From Flavobacteriales bacterium (GTDB lineage: Bacteria > Bacteroidota > Bacteroidia > Flavobacteriales_F > PHOS-HE28): a stretch of DNA of 64,000 nt. A model generated the notes under the pieces. The model saw only the letters and a list, made by a program, of their open reading frames with translations. It had not been told where the DNA came from and ran no database searches. Of the stretch, positions 62,991-64,000 are shown piece by piece; the stretch's first letter is position 1; each line of letters begins with the position of its first letter. Made by a program: the position numbers and the translations under genes. The DNA is taken from positions 51,530-115,529 of the forward strand of contig JADIYA010000019.1 of NCBI GenBank assembly GCA_016705545.1. The letters are read 5' to 3'.

Positions 62991-63428
62991 ATGCCCATCT
63001 GGATCCATCTTGCCAACCTCATCGTCTTGAAGCAAGCCGTGGAGCACAAATACCCCGGAGGGCTTGAGGGCTTCCGCGCGGAGTACGAGATCGATGATCC
63101 GGGGAATTTCCAGCAAGAGGATGGCGAACTCTTCAGCATCAGCGCGATGAACGCCTCCGCACTGCAAGCCGATGCGGGACGCCTGATCGACCTGGGCTTC
63201 ACCTACGATGAACGGAACGACGGCCCGAACGAACTGGCCATCCTCACGCGCTATGGCGGGGTGGCGGCCCGCCCGACATGGCTCCGCTTCAACTCCTGCT
63301 ACGCCTGGCATAACGCATGCTCAGCGGCGTCGCGCGAAAAAGTGGAGGCCGTGCAGGGCATGGACCGGGACGCGTTCGAGGCCAAGCTCGCCAGCGGCGA
63401 GCTCCGTACTGGGGCGATACTCGAATAG
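62991..63428 (+). CDS. small orphan accessory protein
   Basis: 145 residues. No family is named, but WIHLANLIVLKQAVEHKYPGGLEGFRAEYEI and ARPTWLRFNSCYAWHNACS resemble a small hypothetical protein that turns up in cassette-like or accessory gene runs in Bacteroidota. No signal peptide. It is Glu/Asp-rich (FQQEDGELFSI, MNASALQADAGRL). It is bounded by repeats B and C. An open extension upstream to 62715 is leader sequence in repeats. Function unknown. Confidence 0.65.
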   Translation: MPIWIHLANLIVLKQAVEHKYPGGLEGFRAEYEIDDPGNFQQEDGELFSISAMNASALQADAGRLIDLGFTYDERNDGPNELAILTRYGGVAARPTWLRFNSCYAWHNACSAASREKVEAVQGMDRDAFEAKLASGELRTGAILE

Positions 63429-63448
63429 CGGTGAGGCGCACGTGCTCC

Positions 63449-63520
63449 GAGCCGCAGGGTCGTCCGTTAAGTGCACGGACAGACCGCTGCGCGGGAGGTG
63501 AGAACATCCTGCGGGGGTCC
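63449..63520 (+). repeat. dispersed repeat, copy C (most complete)
   Basis: CGAGCCGCAGGGTCGTC, then a hairpin GTCCGT-TAAGTGC-ACGGAC (63463-63481), core GCACGGACAGACCGC (63474-63488) and the GGGAGGTGAGAACATCCTGC tail to GGGGGTCC at 63520. It separates the orphan gene from the toxin-antitoxin pair. Confidence 0.6.
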
Positions 63521-63524
63521 AAAC

Positions 63525-63532
63525 TATCTTTG
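63525..63532 (+). promoter_or_regulatory. -7 box (TATCTTTG) for the toxin-antitoxin pair
   Basis: TATCTTTG matches TAnnTTTG exactly and lies 17 bp upstream of the antitoxin ATG at 63550, directly after repeat C. It is the best promoter candidate in the window together with 50688-50695. Confidence 0.62.
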
Positions 63533-63549
63533 AGCACATTGCATCGCCA

Positions 63550-63762
63550 ATGAAGACCAACGACGTCAACCATGTCATAGAGCAGTTCGACGCTCTTCCG
63601 ATGGAAGAGAAGGAACTCGCTGCTGGCATCATCCGGAAGGCGTATGCCGAGGCCGCACGTGAAGCTTTGGTTGCGCGCGCGAAGACCGCAGTGAAGAATG
63701 CCAAGGCGGGCAAGGTGCGCAAGGGCAAGCTGGCCGACCTCCGCAAGGACCTTCGTGCATGA
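63550..63762 (+). CDS. antitoxin of a YafQ/RelE-type toxin-antitoxin pair
   Basis: 70 residues, largely helical and Lys-rich (DALPMEEKELAAGIIRKAYAE, ALVARAKTAVKNAKAGKVRKGKLADLRKDL). It has the position, size and 4-bp overlap expected of the antitoxin of the following YafQ-like gene. The first half resembles the antitoxin family that pairs with such toxins in Bacteroidota, and the second may wrap the toxin. Specific family not named. Confidence 0.7.
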   Translation: MKTNDVNHVIEQFDALPMEEKELAAGIIRKAYAEAAREALVARAKTAVKNAKAGKVRKGKLADLRKDLRA

Positions 63763-64000
63763 TCGAGCTGGTCTGGGACTCTGGCTTCAAGCGCGCTTAC
63801 AAGCAGCGTATCGGGAACGACCCCGCGCTGAAGCAACGGTTCTGGGATGCGTTGGAAGTGTTCGTCGCAGACCCTTCGCTCACGAGCTGCGCACGCACCC
63901 GCTTACCGGCAAGCTCCATGGCTGCCATGCCTTCAGCGTGGACCTCGACTGCCGGGTAGTGTTCATGTTCCTCAAGGGCCATAGCAAGGTGCTGCTCATC
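63759..64000 (+). pseudogene. YafQ/RelE-type toxin, frameshifted and cut by the window edge
   Basis: The frame from 63759 reads VWDSGFKRAYKQRI, RFWDALEVFVADP and then nonsense with a stop at 63957-63959. One base lost near 63872-63876 (CCC for CCCC) would continue it as FAHELRTHPLTGKLHGCHAF, SVDLDCRVVFMFLKGHSKVLLI to the edge, which is the YafQ-type mRNA interferase C-terminus with its His and Arg active-site segment. If the lesion is real, the toxin is dead and the antitoxin stays. The gene continues beyond 64000. Confidence 0.75.

Noticed and set aside
62881..63520. A complete integron cassette array
   Set aside because: No integrase and no full-length attC structure are visible, so only a cassette-like layout is proposed.

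Overview
The window looks like chromosomal DNA of a GC-rich member of the Bacteroidota, most likely a Flavobacteriales lineage known mainly from environmental or activated-sludge genomes. The evidence is a fused murF-alr gene, many secreted proteins with C-terminal type IX secretion (T9SS) sorting domains, a Bacteroidota-type AMP nucleosidase, DUF4286 and HYC_CC_PP-like proteins, and a few TAnnTTTG-type promoter boxes near gene starts. No rRNA, tRNA, CRISPR array, IS element or phage gene was seen.

Layout. 0-16.7 kb holds housekeeping genes: a partial DNA alkylation repair gene, murF-alr, tdk, an M28 peptidase, rsmI, a CPA2 antiporter, a five-gene serS-rsmA operon joined by 4-bp overlaps, and rplU-rpmA. 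16.9-25.9 kb has a two-component system, a decayed T9SS gene, a membrane protein, an amidohydrolase, holA, an AMP nucleosidase and an orphan HsdR N-domain protein. 26-33.3 kb carries secreted proteases and a beta-propeller, then apaG. 33.7-40.5 kb is an inorganic-carbon neighbourhood: a SulP transporter (frameshifted), a beta-carbonic anhydrase, an NADP-isocitrate dehydrogenase, a TetR regulator with a likely palindromic operator, an MscS-like channel and an SbtA-type bicarbonate transporter. 40.6-54.2 kb has pruA, nfu, a metal-uptake operon (HYC_CC_PP-like protein, TonB receptor, HMA protein), a gamma-carbonic anhydrase-like protein, nadK, a BamA-like protein, a CBS protein, pdxJ and a hydrolase. 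54.2-62.3 kb is mostly extracellular proteins. From 62.3 kb the sequence becomes accessory: three copies of an imperfect repeat flank a small orphan gene and a toxin-antitoxin pair.

A striking property is the number of otherwise well-conserved genes broken by a single lesion: an amber codon in a subtilase, one-base shifts in an amidohydrolase, a TetR gene, a DUF6671 gene, a small secreted protein and the YafQ-like toxin, and three shifts in the SulP gene. They may be real pseudogenes or consensus errors of the assembly; the sequence alone cannot decide. The T9SS gene at 19.0-20.6 kb is different, with dense decay that looks like a genuine pseudogene.

Functionally the window combines cell-wall, translation and cofactor housekeeping with a secretion-heavy lifestyle (eight recognisable T9SS cargo genes plus one pseudogene) and with genes for bicarbonate and metal acquisition.
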